From G963676655 sp963676655 (GTDB lineage: Bacteria; Verrucomicrobiota; Lentisphaeria; Victivallales; Victivallaceae): DNA of 64,000 nucleotides. Positions 1-8,509 of this stretch are shown here, in pieces. A program made the position numbers and the translations under genes. A model generated the notes under the pieces. The model ran no database searches and was not told the origin of the DNA. It saw only the letters and a list, made by a program, of their open reading frames with translations. Location: positions 62,001 through 126,000 of the forward strand of contig CAXXKX010000003.1 in NCBI GenBank assembly GCA_963676655.2, written 5' to 3'. Position 1 is the stretch's first letter, and each line of letters begins with the position of its first letter.

Positions 1-930
1 AACCGCGCCTTTGAACCATTGATAAAAGACGGTTTTCTGATGACCGCAGGTAAAAACGGCACGTATGTAAGTTCCTCGCCGCCGCATTTGAACAATTTCG
101 CCGTAGTCTACCCTGTGTTCAAAAACGAGGAAAGCACGCTTGACAAATCAGCGTTTTATGATTGCGTGCGTCTGGCGGAAAAGCAAATAAAAGAACAGTT
201 CGACATCCAATTCACCGACTATAACGATTTTTCCGCGTCTCCCGGAAATCAGGCGTATCAGCAATTACTAGATGACATCCGGAACCACCGGCTGGCCGGA
301 GTCTTTTTCAGCCATTGGCCCGACTTGGACCGCACCCCTTTAATGCGGGAACTGAATATTCCGGCGGTCGCGATCTGCAGTCGGCCCTGTCCGGGTAATG
401 TTCTTGCCATTGGAAATCCGCTGACTCCTATTCTTGATAAGGCAATAGAAAACTTTAAATTAAAAGGCAGAAAAAAAGCCGCATTACTTTCACCTCCGGT
501 CTATCATTCGAAAATTGAAGAGTTCAGACAAAAATTCGCCTCCGCGGGAATCGAACTGTCCCTGGAAAATATTCAGTTTATCGACCTGGATTATCACTGG
601 ACAGTCGAATATTCAACCGAACTGCTGTTTTCACAATCCCGGCAAAGTCTGCCGGATTGCCTGTTTATCGCCGATGACAATCTGGTTGCACCCGCAATCG
701 ATGGAATCATCACTGCCGCCGGCGCGGCATACGCGAAAACTTTAAATATCGCATGTCTGGCCAATTTCCCGAATGAATATGACTTCAAAATCCCGGTTGA
801 TCTTTTCGGCTACGATATGGTGATAGCTTTCAAGCATATTCTCGAAATTCTTCAAAACCATAAAACACGGGCAGCCACGCCAAGGCATCACGATATCGGA
901 CCGCCCGGCTATCGCAGTTTTACAAGTTGA
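1..930 (+). CDS. GntR/AraR-type transcriptional regulator, 5'-truncated by window edge
   Basis: The reading frame is already open at base 1, so the gene starts upstream and only its last 309 residues are visible. The first residues (RAFEPLIKDGFLMTAGKNGTYVS) match the end of a GntR winged helix, where a glycine-rich wing leads into a G-T-Y/F-V strand. The rest has the alternating alpha/beta pattern of a LacI/periplasmic-binding-protein ligand domain, with a typical 'PDCLFIADDNLVAPAIDGI' segment. Such GntR-LacI chimeras (AraR type) usually repress sugar operons and are released by a sugar. The gene ends 22 bases before the GH38 alpha-mannosidase on the same strand, so it probably controls that gene. 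A palindrome with an ATACGTAT core near 4907 is a candidate site for it. The family call is firm; the ligand is unknown. Confidence 0.8.
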   Translation, partial: NRAFEPLIKDGFLMTAGKNGTYVSSSPPHLNNFAVVYPVFKNEESTLDKSAFYDCVRLAEKQIKEQFDIQFTDYNDFSASPGNQAYQQLLDDIRNHRLAGVFFSHWPDLDRTPLMRELNIPAVAICSRPCPGNVLAIGNPLTPILDKAIENFKLKGRKKAALLSPPVYHSKIEEFRQKFASAGIELSLENIQFIDLDYHWTVEYSTELLFSQSRQSLPDCLFIADDNLVAPAIDGIITAAGAAYAKTLNIACLANFPNEYDFKIPVDLFGYDMVIAFKHILEILQNHKTRAATPRHHDIGPPGYRSFTS

Positions 931-952
931 ATCATAAAGGACAACAATATCA

Positions 953-3586
953 ATGAAAATGATCGGACACGTCATCAGCTCCACGCACTGGGACCGGGAA
1001 TGGTATTTGACGATTGAAAACTATCGTTTCAGATTGGTAAAATGCCTTGACCGGGTTATTGACAACCTCAACAACGATCCGGTCTGGACCTCTTTTTTCT
1101 GCGACGGACAGACCCGGATGATCTATGATTACCTCGAAGTCAAACCTGAACAGCTTCAGACCATAAAAAAACTTGTCAAAGCCGGCCGACTTCTTGTCGG
1201 CCCCTGGTGCGTCCAGCCGGATGAACAGATAATCTGCGGCGAGGCCGCGATCCGCAACCTGCTGCTCGGACATCAGGAAGCCCGGGAACTAGGCGGCGTG
1301 ACCCGCCACGGCTATCTGGCGGACGATTTCGGCCATGTTTCACAAACACCGCAAATCCTGCGGGGATTCGGAATCGACACCACCGCCTTCTGGCGCGGTT
1401 ATGATGAAAACCACGTATCGGCGGTCGAAAATATCTGGCGCGGAGCCGACGGTTCCGAAGTACTGGCCATCCTCCTGCCCCGCAGTTACACCAATGCCGT
1501 CGGCTACGGCCCCGGCATCTCGGAAAACCACAAATTAAACCAGCATCTGCCCAAACTTATCGAACTGTCCTTAACCGGACAGATCGTCTTGTGCGACGGC
1601 ACCGACCATTGTCTGCCGTCAACCAATCTTGCCGCTGACCTGCAGGAAATGCGCGACAAGCTGGGACTGGATGGAATAAAACACAGCAGTTGGCCGGAGG
1701 TAATCCAAGCGGTCAGGGATGCCGGATGCAAACTGCCGGAACTGACAGGTGAACTGCTTTACGCTCCCGGCCTTGACAGCACCGGCTCCAACCGCATCAA
1801 CCAGAAGCAGGCCAACATGCGCTGTGAAAATCTGCTGACCGCCTACGCCGAACCTCTGGCGGTCATGGCCGGAACCCCATACCCGAAAGGCTTTCTCAAA
1901 CGCGCCTGGATCATGATGGTCAATAATGCCGCCCACGACAGCATCGGCGGAGCGCATACCGACAAGGTGGCGCGGGACGTCATCCAGCGCTACGAACGGG
2001 TCAAAGAAATCGCCGAAGGCGTCACCGCTCAGGCTATGGACGACCTGTGCGGGACCGCGTCTTACGAAAACGCAGTGGAAATGTCAAGCTCGATAGCCGT
2101 CTACAATCCGACTCCGCGTAAATACTCCGGAGTCATCGAGTTTTCCGTGGATATTCCTGACAAAGGGCGCGACTCCATGTTTGAAGCCATTTTCAAGGAT
2201 GTCAGCTTGAATGACGGCGATAAATCGCTGCCGGTTCATGTTCTTGGCAACCATGCTTCGCATCTACCGCATTACGGCGACCGCCGCAATCCACTGATTC
2301 AACCGACCAGAACCTTGAAGTGTCTGGCGCATGTTGATGATATTCCGGCAATGGGGATAAAGACCTTCGAGTTTACCGCCGGTGTTCCAAAACAGCTTCA
2401 CAGCATCCTGACTGCCGGAGATGAAATGGATGCCGGTCACGAAAAAGCAAAATCAATGGCTGATATCTCACCGGAATATGCTGTCTTGCAAAATGAATTT
2501 ATCAAAGCGACGATAAAGCCGAATGGCACATTTGATCTGATAATATTAAATTCCGGCCGCCAATATGAGAATCTGAACCTGCTGCACGATGAACAGGACG
2601 CGGGAAATCAATATGCGTTTGTTGCCGCCCGCAACAACTTATCCGGCCTGGCCGGATACGGGTCAATGAATCTTATTCTTAATTCCCCGCTCCGTGCCGT
2701 CTGGCAGATAAATACGACCATCGAAACGGTTGATGAACGGGCCGTCAACCAAATGCTGGACCGTCGTCTCGGCAACGATATGCCGCGGGTAAAATCTCCG
2801 CTGACGATTGAAATCGGCTTAAGCAAAGGCAGTCACCTGATCGATATCGCGGTTGAAATCGACAATCAGGGAGCGGGACATCGGCTCCGGACAAGTTTTC
2901 CGGTGACCGGAACCGGCCTGCGCGTCAATTCGGTTTTCGATCTGGTCAATCGTTCCCCCGAATATCAGGCAGAACAATCAAACGGCATTACACCTGAACT
3001 GCTGGCGGAACGTCCGTCCAGTTATATGCAGGGATTTCTGGCTGCCGATGATTTAATGCTGGCCGGACGCGGACTCTATGAATATAAACACCTGCCGGAT
3101 TCCGGCAAGCTGGAATTAACGCTGTTCCGGTCCAGCGGCACAATCAATTATGACTTTGAAGCCTGGGGCAGTGCCGAGAGCGGTTATCTTCCCGGCAAAC
3201 ACCGGATTGAGTATGCGGTTGCTCCATTTCCGGAATCAACCTCTATATGGGATTTGCTTCCCGAAGTAGAGATGTTCCTGAAACCGGTTTATTGCAGACA
3301 GTATCCGGCCAACAGCAATCTCACACTGCAGGGTCCGGAACTGATAGATCCGCGATTATTCTTCTCAGCGTTTAAATGCCGCGAAGAATCGGAATCAACC
3401 GTTTTCAGATTCTGCAATGTCTCTGAAGACACGGTTGAAACAGATATTCGCCTTGGCCGCAAATACCGGCTTATCCGCAATCTGCGAATCGACGAAACAC
3501 CGTTGGAAGTGCTGGCACAGGACACCGATCACTTAAAGATAAGTGTCCCGTCCAAAAAGATTATAACCTGGGAACTGCAAGCCTGA
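953..3586 (+). CDS. GH38 family alpha-mannosidase
   Basis: This 877-residue protein shows the GH38 fingerprint. Near the N-terminus is STHWDREWY, whose His12 and Asp14 correspond to zinc ligands. GYLADDFGH follows, where Asp124 sits at the nucleophile/zinc position, and NNAAHDSIGG gives the fourth ligand, His328. It also contains the family block GPWCVQPDEQIICGEAAIRNLLLG. The C-terminal half fits the beta-sandwich domains of the MngB/alpha-mannosidase group, and the length is usual for the family. No signal peptide is present, so it probably hydrolyses alpha-mannosides from imported oligosaccharides in the cytoplasm. It follows a regulator gene by 22 bases with an AAAGGA ribosome site and ends 5 bases from the stop of the convergent oxidoreductase. 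The family assignment is secure; the exact linkage is not known. Confidence 0.93.
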   Translation: MKMIGHVISSTHWDREWYLTIENYRFRLVKCLDRVIDNLNNDPVWTSFFCDGQTRMIYDYLEVKPEQLQTIKKLVKAGRLLVGPWCVQPDEQIICGEAAIRNLLLGHQEARELGGVTRHGYLADDFGHVSQTPQILRGFGIDTTAFWRGYDENHVSAVENIWRGADGSEVLAILLPRSYTNAVGYGPGISENHKLNQHLPKLIELSLTGQIVLCDGTDHCLPSTNLAADLQEMRDKLGLDGIKHSSWPEVIQAVRDAGCKLPELTGELLYAPGLDSTGSNRINQKQANMRCENLLTAYAEPLAVMAGTPYPKGFLKRAWIMMVNNAAHDSIGGAHTDKVARDVIQRYERVKEIAEGVTAQAMDDLCGTASYENAVEMSSSIAVYNPTPRKYSGVIEFSVDIPDKGRDSMFEAIFKDVSLNDGDKSLPVHVLGNHASHLPHYGDRRNPLIQPTRTLKCLAHVDDIPAMGIKTFEFTAGVPKQLHSILTAGDEMDAGHEKAKSMADISPEYAVLQNEFIKATIKPNGTFDLIILNSGRQYENLNLLHDEQDAGNQYAFVAARNNLSGLAGYGSMNLILNSPLRAVWQINTTIETVDERAVNQMLDRRLGNDMPRVKSPLTIEIGLSKGSHLIDIAVEIDNQGAGHRLRTSFPVTGTGLRVNSVFDLVNRSPEYQAEQSNGITPELLAERPSSYMQGFLAADDLMLAGRGLYEYKHLPDSGKLELTLFRSSGTINYDFEAWGSAESGYLPGKHRIEYAVAPFPESTSIWDLLPEVEMFLKPVYCRQYPANSNLTLQGPELIDPRLFFSAFKCREESESTVFRFCNVSEDTVETDIRLGRKYRLIRNLRIDETPLEVLAQDTDHLKISVPSKKIITWELQA

Positions 3587-3591
3587 TTTTG

Positions 3592-4866
3592 TCAGCCTTT
3601 CAATCGGCCTCTAACTTCCTGCTCGTATTCGTCCAGATTAAGAACTTTACCGTTTTTGCGCGACTCCTCAGCGGCAAATACCATCAGATGGCCTTGCAGG
3701 GAGTCTTTGATCGGAGTCAGCAATGATGATTTATCGCCGGAAACAATTGCGTCGACGAAGTTATCCATAATAGCCCGGTCCCCGCCGCTGTGGGTACCTT
3801 TTGTGCTGACTTTTATAACTTCCTCCCGGAGCGGTTCAAAACGCCAGACTTTGATGGTTCCTTCCGAAGCGTCATGTTCAATCTCGCCATTGGTCATGCT
3901 GATTTTAGTGATCCGGCGTTCAACTCCGTTGTGCCCGCACATGGTAAACGAACAGGTTGCGCCGGTATCAAACTCAATCTGTACGGTCTGATGATCGACC
4001 ACGTCATTGTCAGTCTGGAAGACACAGCGGCCAAAACGGTTTGAACAGAGAAGTTCCCGCAACTGGTTCTTGTCCTTGATGACTCCCATCTGGCGCAGAT
4101 AAGCCGGGTCCGTATCTTCATCGAAATAAAGTTTCAACACGCTGTACGGGCAGCTCTGATAATGCGGACAGTCCTGCAAACAAAACTCAGGAGCGCCTTC
4201 CGGGCAGTTTTTCCTGGTAAAATATTGCAGAGAACCAAATGAAGCGATTTTTTCCGCCTTCATTCCAGTCCAATGTGAAATGATGTCCATGTCGTGACAG
4301 GATTTTGCCAGCAGCATCGGTGTAAGTTTTGAGTTATTGAAAAAGCCGCGGACAAATGAATGCGCCATGTGCGAGTAGCTGAGATTTTCGCTGTGCTGGA
4401 TCGCCACAATGTCGCCAAGACCGGCATGATCTATATACTCTTTAATCGTCCGGTAAGCCGGAGCCAGCCGCATCTGGTGGCAGACGATCAGGATTTTTTC
4501 ATAATTCACGGTCGCATCGTAGAGTTTGATCAATTCCTCAACATTAGTGCATAAAGGTTTCTCAACCAGAATATGATAGCCCTTTTGCATTGAATCCAGA
4601 ATCGGTCGAATACGTTGATCTTCCAAAGTTGCGATTACCACCCCGTCAAGATCATCCAGACCAGCGGCAAAAAACTCATCGAAAGAGCTGAAACAACGTT
4701 CCGCCGCGATATTGTGATTCTTTGCGAAAAATTCCCTTTTTGCAGCATCCAGTTCCACCACCGCGCTGAAACGGCACCGGTGCGGCATATCCAACGCGTA
4801 TTGCCCGAAAATTCCCTGTCCGCGATTCCCTGCCCCAAGCAGAGCCAAATTCACTTGATTAGCCAT
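3592..4866 (-). CDS. Gfo/Idh/MocA family NAD(P)-dependent oxidoreductase
   Basis: The 424-residue product begins with a Rossmann fold (GAGNRGQGIFGQYALDM, residues 11-27). It carries the family's EKP motif (residues 102-104, the lysine being catalytic in relatives) and a KSCHDMDII segment around residues 188-196 that in the family bears substrate/catalytic residues. These enzymes oxidise or reduce sugars and polyols. An insert at about residues 221-239 has four cysteines (C221, C229, C233, C239), which looks like a metal-binding knuckle and is seen only in a subset of the family. The gene has an AAGGA ribosome site and a perfect palindrome 34 bases upstream of the start, so it is probably controlled on its own. 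The substrate cannot be named from sequence. Confidence 0.9.
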   Translation of the reverse strand: MANQVNLALLGAGNRGQGIFGQYALDMPHRCRFSAVVELDAAKREFFAKNHNIAAERCFSSFDEFFAAGLDDLDGVVIATLEDQRIRPILDSMQKGYHILVEKPLCTNVEELIKLYDATVNYEKILIVCHQMRLAPAYRTIKEYIDHAGLGDIVAIQHSENLSYSHMAHSFVRGFFNNSKLTPMLLAKSCHDMDIISHWTGMKAEKIASFGSLQYFTRKNCPEGAPEFCLQDCPHYQSCPYSVLKLYFDEDTDPAYLRQMGVIKDKNQLRELLCSNRFGRCVFQTDNDVVDHQTVQIEFDTGATCSFTMCGHNGVERRITKISMTNGEIEHDASEGTIKVWRFEPLREEVIKVSTKGTHSGGDRAIMDNFVDAIVSGDKSSLLTPIKDSLQGHLMVFAAEESRKNGKVLNLDEYEQEVRGRLKG

Positions 4867-4990
4867 TTTTATTTCTTCCTTGCCTTGACTTTTAGTTTAG
4901 TCATACGTATGACGACATCATAATATAGCACCGGAATGCTGCAATTGAAAACGTCTCACGTAATAAAAATCCAAAATATTGATGAGCGAC
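4867..4990 (-). promoter_or_regulatory. Candidate promoter and operator of the Gfo/Idh/MocA gene
   Basis: Bases 4900-4913 form the perfect palindrome GTCATACGTATGAC, read the same on both strands. On the minus strand it lies just downstream of AT-rich -10-like hexamers (TATGAT or TATATT) that have plausible but weak -35 partners (TTGCAG or TTTCAA). The position of the palindrome directly after the -10 box matches the operator layout of the other regulators in this window. The ATACGTAT core is compatible with an AraR-like GntR regulator such as the one whose end is at 1-930; that link is inference. Confidence 0.5.
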
Positions 4991-5101
4991 AATAATTATT
5001 AAAATAGCATCACTTAGTTTTATAAAAATATATAAAAACTTAATATTAAAACAGTTAAAACAAGTATCGCAAAGCGTAAATCCAGAAAAAATCGACGCAG
5101 T

Positions 5102-5122
5102 GCTGAAATTAATATTTTCAGC
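5102..5122 (-). terminator. Possible terminator hairpin behind the tandem QueG-like gene
   Basis: GCTGAAA and TTTCAGC form a perfect 7-base stem around a 7-base AT loop, 42 bases past the stop codon of the minus-strand gene ending at 5164. A further pair, TTACGC (5124-5129) and GCGTAA (5074-5079), could extend the structure. No U-tract follows directly, although a run of T on the minus strand lies about 15 bases on. The call is tentative. Confidence 0.3.
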
Positions 5123-5163
5123 CTTACGCCAATTTCTTTAGTGTGAATTCGATTATAGACGAT

Positions 5164-7470
5164 TTATGACGAATAGGGACACTTGATCATGCATGGCTCA
5201 CACGCCACTGGACGGTATTTCTTGATCGGGTCATGTTTTTTCAACGCCGCGGCCAAAGTTTCAGAGGTTATTTCCCCGTCCGGAATTTCATCCAGTGGAG
5301 ATCCCAGATATTTAAAACCGCTTTCCCCGGATATGGCATAACGTTTACTCCAGTCGCAACGATTAATATCCCGGACATTAAAGCGGAACTTTACGCCTTC
5401 GCAGTCAAAAGTTATCAATTCAGAGGACATCGCCGCGGTCGGACAGGCCTTCACACACAAGTCACCACAAGTTTCACAAAGAGTCGAAGCCTGGTCGATC
5501 AGCGCGTCAGATTCAAGTTCGGCATCAGTGACAATCGCGATAAAACGCTGCCTTGTGCCAAATCCAGGGGAGACAACCCGACCCGAACGGGCAATCGTCC
5601 CCAAGCCGGCGGCAACAGCGGCGAAACGATTGCAAAACGTGTCTTCAATAAATCCGCGCGGACTGGCTATCGCCGAGCCGAGCCCCATCAGGTCCGGCGT
5701 AATTGCCGCCTGATAGCCGAGATGTTTTAGTTTTCCCGCAATTTTGGAAGCCATCAAGCCGCCCTGCCAACGCGTGACATAGGTTTGAAAAGCATACGGT
5801 CCGACCGCTTCCGCCGGCGGTTTTGTCGCCAATTCGACCACTTTTTTATGATAACGCAAGCCGATGACAATCACCGACTTCGCAGTCGGCAGATAATCCT
5901 CAGCCGTAAAGACCTGTCGCGATTCTTCGGTTATTTCAGGATCAAAATGTCTGAACGGATGAGACCGGTCCTTCGCGTTGAGATATTTTTCCCCGTCAAA
6001 ATAAGGACGCAATTGTGTTGCTATCGAACCAATTCTAGCACTAGAGCTCACGCCGCAAAGATCCGCCCCGACTTGTCCGGCATATTCCTTGATAATTCCG
6101 GTCAAACTGGCGGTATTATTGAATTCTGACGGAACCCGTTCCCGGTCAAAACTCAGGCTCAACTTACGCGCCGGCAGTTTTTTCCTGGTATATACGGTAT
6201 TGATGTAGTATTCACAGTCGGCATCTTTAAACAGATTTTCAGCGATTTGAGCGTTTACCGTCGCAACCCCCATCGGATCGTAATGCGAACCGCTGGAAGC
6301 AATCGTCACCAAAGACCTGAAACCATAGCTCTCAATATTCCGGGTCAGATCATAGCAGACCGAATCGATATGATAATCGATCGCGTCTTTGGACGCTTTG
6401 CCGGTATACTCCCGACGCTTACCCGACTTATCCCGGTCCCGCGTGCAAATCAGCGAGATTGCGGTTTCAGCTCCAGGCAGCATGGTCGCAATATCAATTT
6501 CCTGAGCTTGCAAATCTTCCGCCGACTGCACGACCACATGCTCGATGCCTTTGGCATAGCAGTCGCTGATCAATTTATCATTGACTTTCCGCGACTCAAG
6601 TTCCTCATCCCAACTGACACAATATTTGCGCAGAGGCGTTTTGGAATATGATTTATCGAAAGAGCGAATCTTTTTCGGAAGACAGAACTTCAAACACTGT
6701 CCCATCTCGCCGCTGCGTACACCATATTTCTCCACGTAATCAACAATGACCTCTTCAGTAACTTTTTCCGGCAGCTCCAGATCAAGATCAAGATCGAAGT
6801 GCTCGCCCCACGCACAACGCCAGAGATTCTTGTCGGCAAAACGATATTCCTTGTCGCCAATCTTCAATATTTTATCCCCGGCTATTTCTTTCGACAGAGC
6901 CTGGCTCGGGCAATGTTTCCGGCAAAGCATGCATTTATCGCACAATGTTCCGGGTTCAATCAGCGGATCCGGTTCAATCTCCGCATCAGTAATAATCGTT
7001 ACAAAACGGTTCCTGGCGCCGTATTCCGGCGTCAATGCGAGACCGCTGTATCCCATATCCGCAAGCCCGGCGACAACCGGCATATAAATATTACTGACAT
7101 CCGGCGCGAATATCGCGTTGAGATCCTTGTATTTGTTGTAACGCCAGATATTGCTGGAACAAATCGGAATCGCCCCGTATCCCTGCTTTTCCATGAAAGT
7201 AGCCATTTTGTAGGATAACTCGTCAAGCCGTGAATTCATCAGATACTGCACGGAATACGGTCCGATTTCCTGCGGATGATTCTCGCCGCCAAGCTCAATA
7301 CAGGCGTCGGGGTGATGCAATCCCATGACAATGACAGTTTTGGAACCGGGGAAAACACCCTGCGGACTCATCATGACCGGTGCGTGCTCACAACGCCCGA
7401 CATCACCAAATCCAACCAGATCAGCCCCGATTTCATAAGCATAATTTTTTACGGCTTCTTTCAGATTCAT
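5164..7470 (-). CDS. Tandem QueG/reductive-dehalogenase-like 4Fe-4S protein (duplicated modules)
   Basis: The 768-residue protein contains two QueG/RdhA-like modules in tandem. Module 1 (residues 1 to about 290) has GADLVGFGDV, PGSKTVIVMGL and a ferredoxin motif CDKCMLCRKHCP with C177, C180, C183 and C187. Module 2 (about 455-768) repeats GADLCGVSSS and TAKSVIVIGL, and has an unusually spaced CETCGDLCVKACP (C665, C668, C672, C676). Between them, residues 330-420 (PGAETAISLIC...YHIDSVCYDL) look like a decayed third copy lacking a cluster motif. Relatives such as epoxyqueuosine reductase and reductive dehalogenases use cobalamin plus Fe-S clusters for reductive bond cleavage and are usually single modules of 300-400 residues. 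The protein appears cytoplasmic, with an AGGAG ribosome site. It lies downstream of an IclR gene on the same strand. The substrate is unknown and cobalamin binding is inferred. Confidence 0.75.
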   Translation of the reverse strand: MNLKEAVKNYAYEIGADLVGFGDVGRCEHAPVMMSPQGVFPGSKTVIVMGLHHPDACIELGGENHPQEIGPYSVQYLMNSRLDELSYKMATFMEKQGYGAIPICSSNIWRYNKYKDLNAIFAPDVSNIYMPVVAGLADMGYSGLALTPEYGARNRFVTIITDAEIEPDPLIEPGTLCDKCMLCRKHCPSQALSKEIAGDKILKIGDKEYRFADKNLWRCAWGEHFDLDLDLELPEKVTEEVIVDYVEKYGVRSGEMGQCLKFCLPKKIRSFDKSYSKTPLRKYCVSWDEELESRKVNDKLISDCYAKGIEHVVVQSAEDLQAQEIDIATMLPGAETAISLICTRDRDKSGKRREYTGKASKDAIDYHIDSVCYDLTRNIESYGFRSLVTIASSGSHYDPMGVATVNAQIAENLFKDADCEYYINTVYTRKKLPARKLSLSFDRERVPSEFNNTASLTGIIKEYAGQVGADLCGVSSSARIGSIATQLRPYFDGEKYLNAKDRSHPFRHFDPEITEESRQVFTAEDYLPTAKSVIVIGLRYHKKVVELATKPPAEAVGPYAFQTYVTRWQGGLMASKIAGKLKHLGYQAAITPDLMGLGSAIASPRGFIEDTFCNRFAAVAAGLGTIARSGRVVSPGFGTRQRFIAIVTDAELESDALIDQASTLCETCGDLCVKACPTAAMSSELITFDCEGVKFRFNVRDINRCDWSKRYAISGESGFKYLGSPLDEIPDGEITSETLAAALKKHDPIKKYRPVACEPCMIKCPYSS

Positions 7471-7569
7471 AACACCACTTCTCCTGTTTTAATAGAGATA
7501 TTCAAAAAATTATTGTAAATATTCATTGCCGACCGTCCCGGAACAATGAATAAATTAAACCAAACAACT

Positions 7570-7598
7570 CAAGCAATTTTGTTAATCAAAATTGCTTG
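7570..7598 (-). terminator. Hairpin at the end of the IclR gene
   Basis: CAAGCAATTTT (7570-7580) and AAAATTGCTTG (7588-7598) pair perfectly over 11 bases around a 7-base loop. The hairpin overlaps the stop codon of the IclR regulator (7586-7588) and a T-rich stretch follows on the minus strand. It may end or weaken transcription between iclR and the Fe-S gene 115 bases downstream. Confidence 0.5.
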
Positions 7599-8326
7599 TT
7601 TATATTCTCAGCTGTCTCTGACAAAGCCGCCAGCAGCTCTATTTCACGTTTTTCATTGACCCTGAACGCCGGGGCGAAAAGTCCAATCGCGCCCATAATG
7701 TTCTCATCGCCGTAAAATATCGGCACGGCATAAGCGCAAAATGATTCCTTGCGCTCTGCCGCCACCCCGGCGGATTTCAACTGCGCCAGGCCTGATTCGA
7801 ATTTATCGCCGAGAGCCTCTGGCCATTCCTCTCCGGGTAGACCATTGACGTTAATGAACTGACGTCTTTCCATTTCATTTGAAAATGCCAGAATAATTCT
7901 GGTGGTTACCAATGAATAAACCGTTTTGTATTCGGCCACTCCAATATTAACCCCCACTTCATTATTACCCTGACAGCGACTGACGATTTCACGTTTCCCG
8001 TGAAACACGGTTGTCAGGACAAATGATTCGCCGGTCCTCCGTGCCGCGTTTTCCAGCAATGGACGCGAAACGCTTTTCAGCCGGTCAAGGTGGGCGGATC
8101 GACTCAAATCCCCCGTTTTAGAACCGGGAATATATAATTTGCCTTTGCGGCCAATATAGTCGCACGCCTCCATTGTCTTTAATATATTGCGCACGGTTGT
8201 CAGCTTTTCATTGAGACCATCCGCAATTTCTCCCAATGACGCTCCGGACCCCGAACGGCTGGTTTCTACAACGAAATCCAATGCGTCAAGAGCTTTTTTA
8301 ACTGATTTTACTAAAGTTTCAGACAT
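7586..8326 (-). CDS. IclR family transcriptional regulator
   Basis: The 246-residue protein has the IclR layout. An N-terminal winged helix (residues about 5-70, including GASLGEIADGLNEKLTTVRNILKTMEACDYIGRKGK) is followed by an effector domain with the usual SFCAYAVPIFYGDENIMGAIGLFAPAFR strand near the C-terminus. IclR proteins sense small organic acids or aromatics and act as repressors or activators of an adjacent catabolic gene. Here the obvious target is the tandem Fe-S protein directly downstream on the same strand. The upstream region carries palindromes of the form TTCATT-N3-AATGAA at and after a plausible -10 box, consistent with autoregulation. The effector is unknown. Confidence 0.9.
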   Translation of the reverse strand: MSETLVKSVKKALDALDFVVETSRSGSGASLGEIADGLNEKLTTVRNILKTMEACDYIGRKGKLYIPGSKTGDLSRSAHLDRLKSVSRPLLENAARRTGESFVLTTVFHGKREIVSRCQGNNEVGVNIGVAEYKTVYSLVTTRIILAFSNEMERRQFINVNGLPGEEWPEALGDKFESGLAQLKSAGVAAERKESFCAYAVPIFYGDENIMGAIGLFAPAFRVNEKREIELLAALSETAENINKQF

Positions 8327-8337
8327 ATTTAAACTTT

Positions 8338-8388
8338 TTCATTATTAATGAACTAATTTCAATATAAATGAAAAAATAAAAAAATCAA
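8338..8388 (-). promoter_or_regulatory. iclR promoter with two candidate IclR operators
   Basis: On the minus strand a -35 TTGATT (8383-8388) and a -10 TATATT (8361-8366) are separated by 16 bases. TTTCA-N7-TGAAA (8357-8373) overlaps the -10 box. TTCATT-ATT-AATGAA (8338-8352), a 15-base inverted repeat, lies between -10 and the start codon. Known IclR operators are palindromes of about 15 bases, so both are candidate autoregulatory sites. Confidence 0.5.
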
Positions 8389-8509
8389 GCGATAAAATAT
8401 TGTTTGTTTCATTTTATCAAAACATAAATGGAAAGATTGCACAAAAGGAATCATTAATCCGTGAAAATTGTCCGGATTCATGAAGATATTAGTTTTTCTA
8501 AATAAAAAT

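Noticed and set aside
5074..5129. Nested inverted repeats considered as a riboswitch
   Set aside because: They lie downstream of a gene end with no gene reading through them, and no known riboswitch core is seen. A terminator-like role is more likely.
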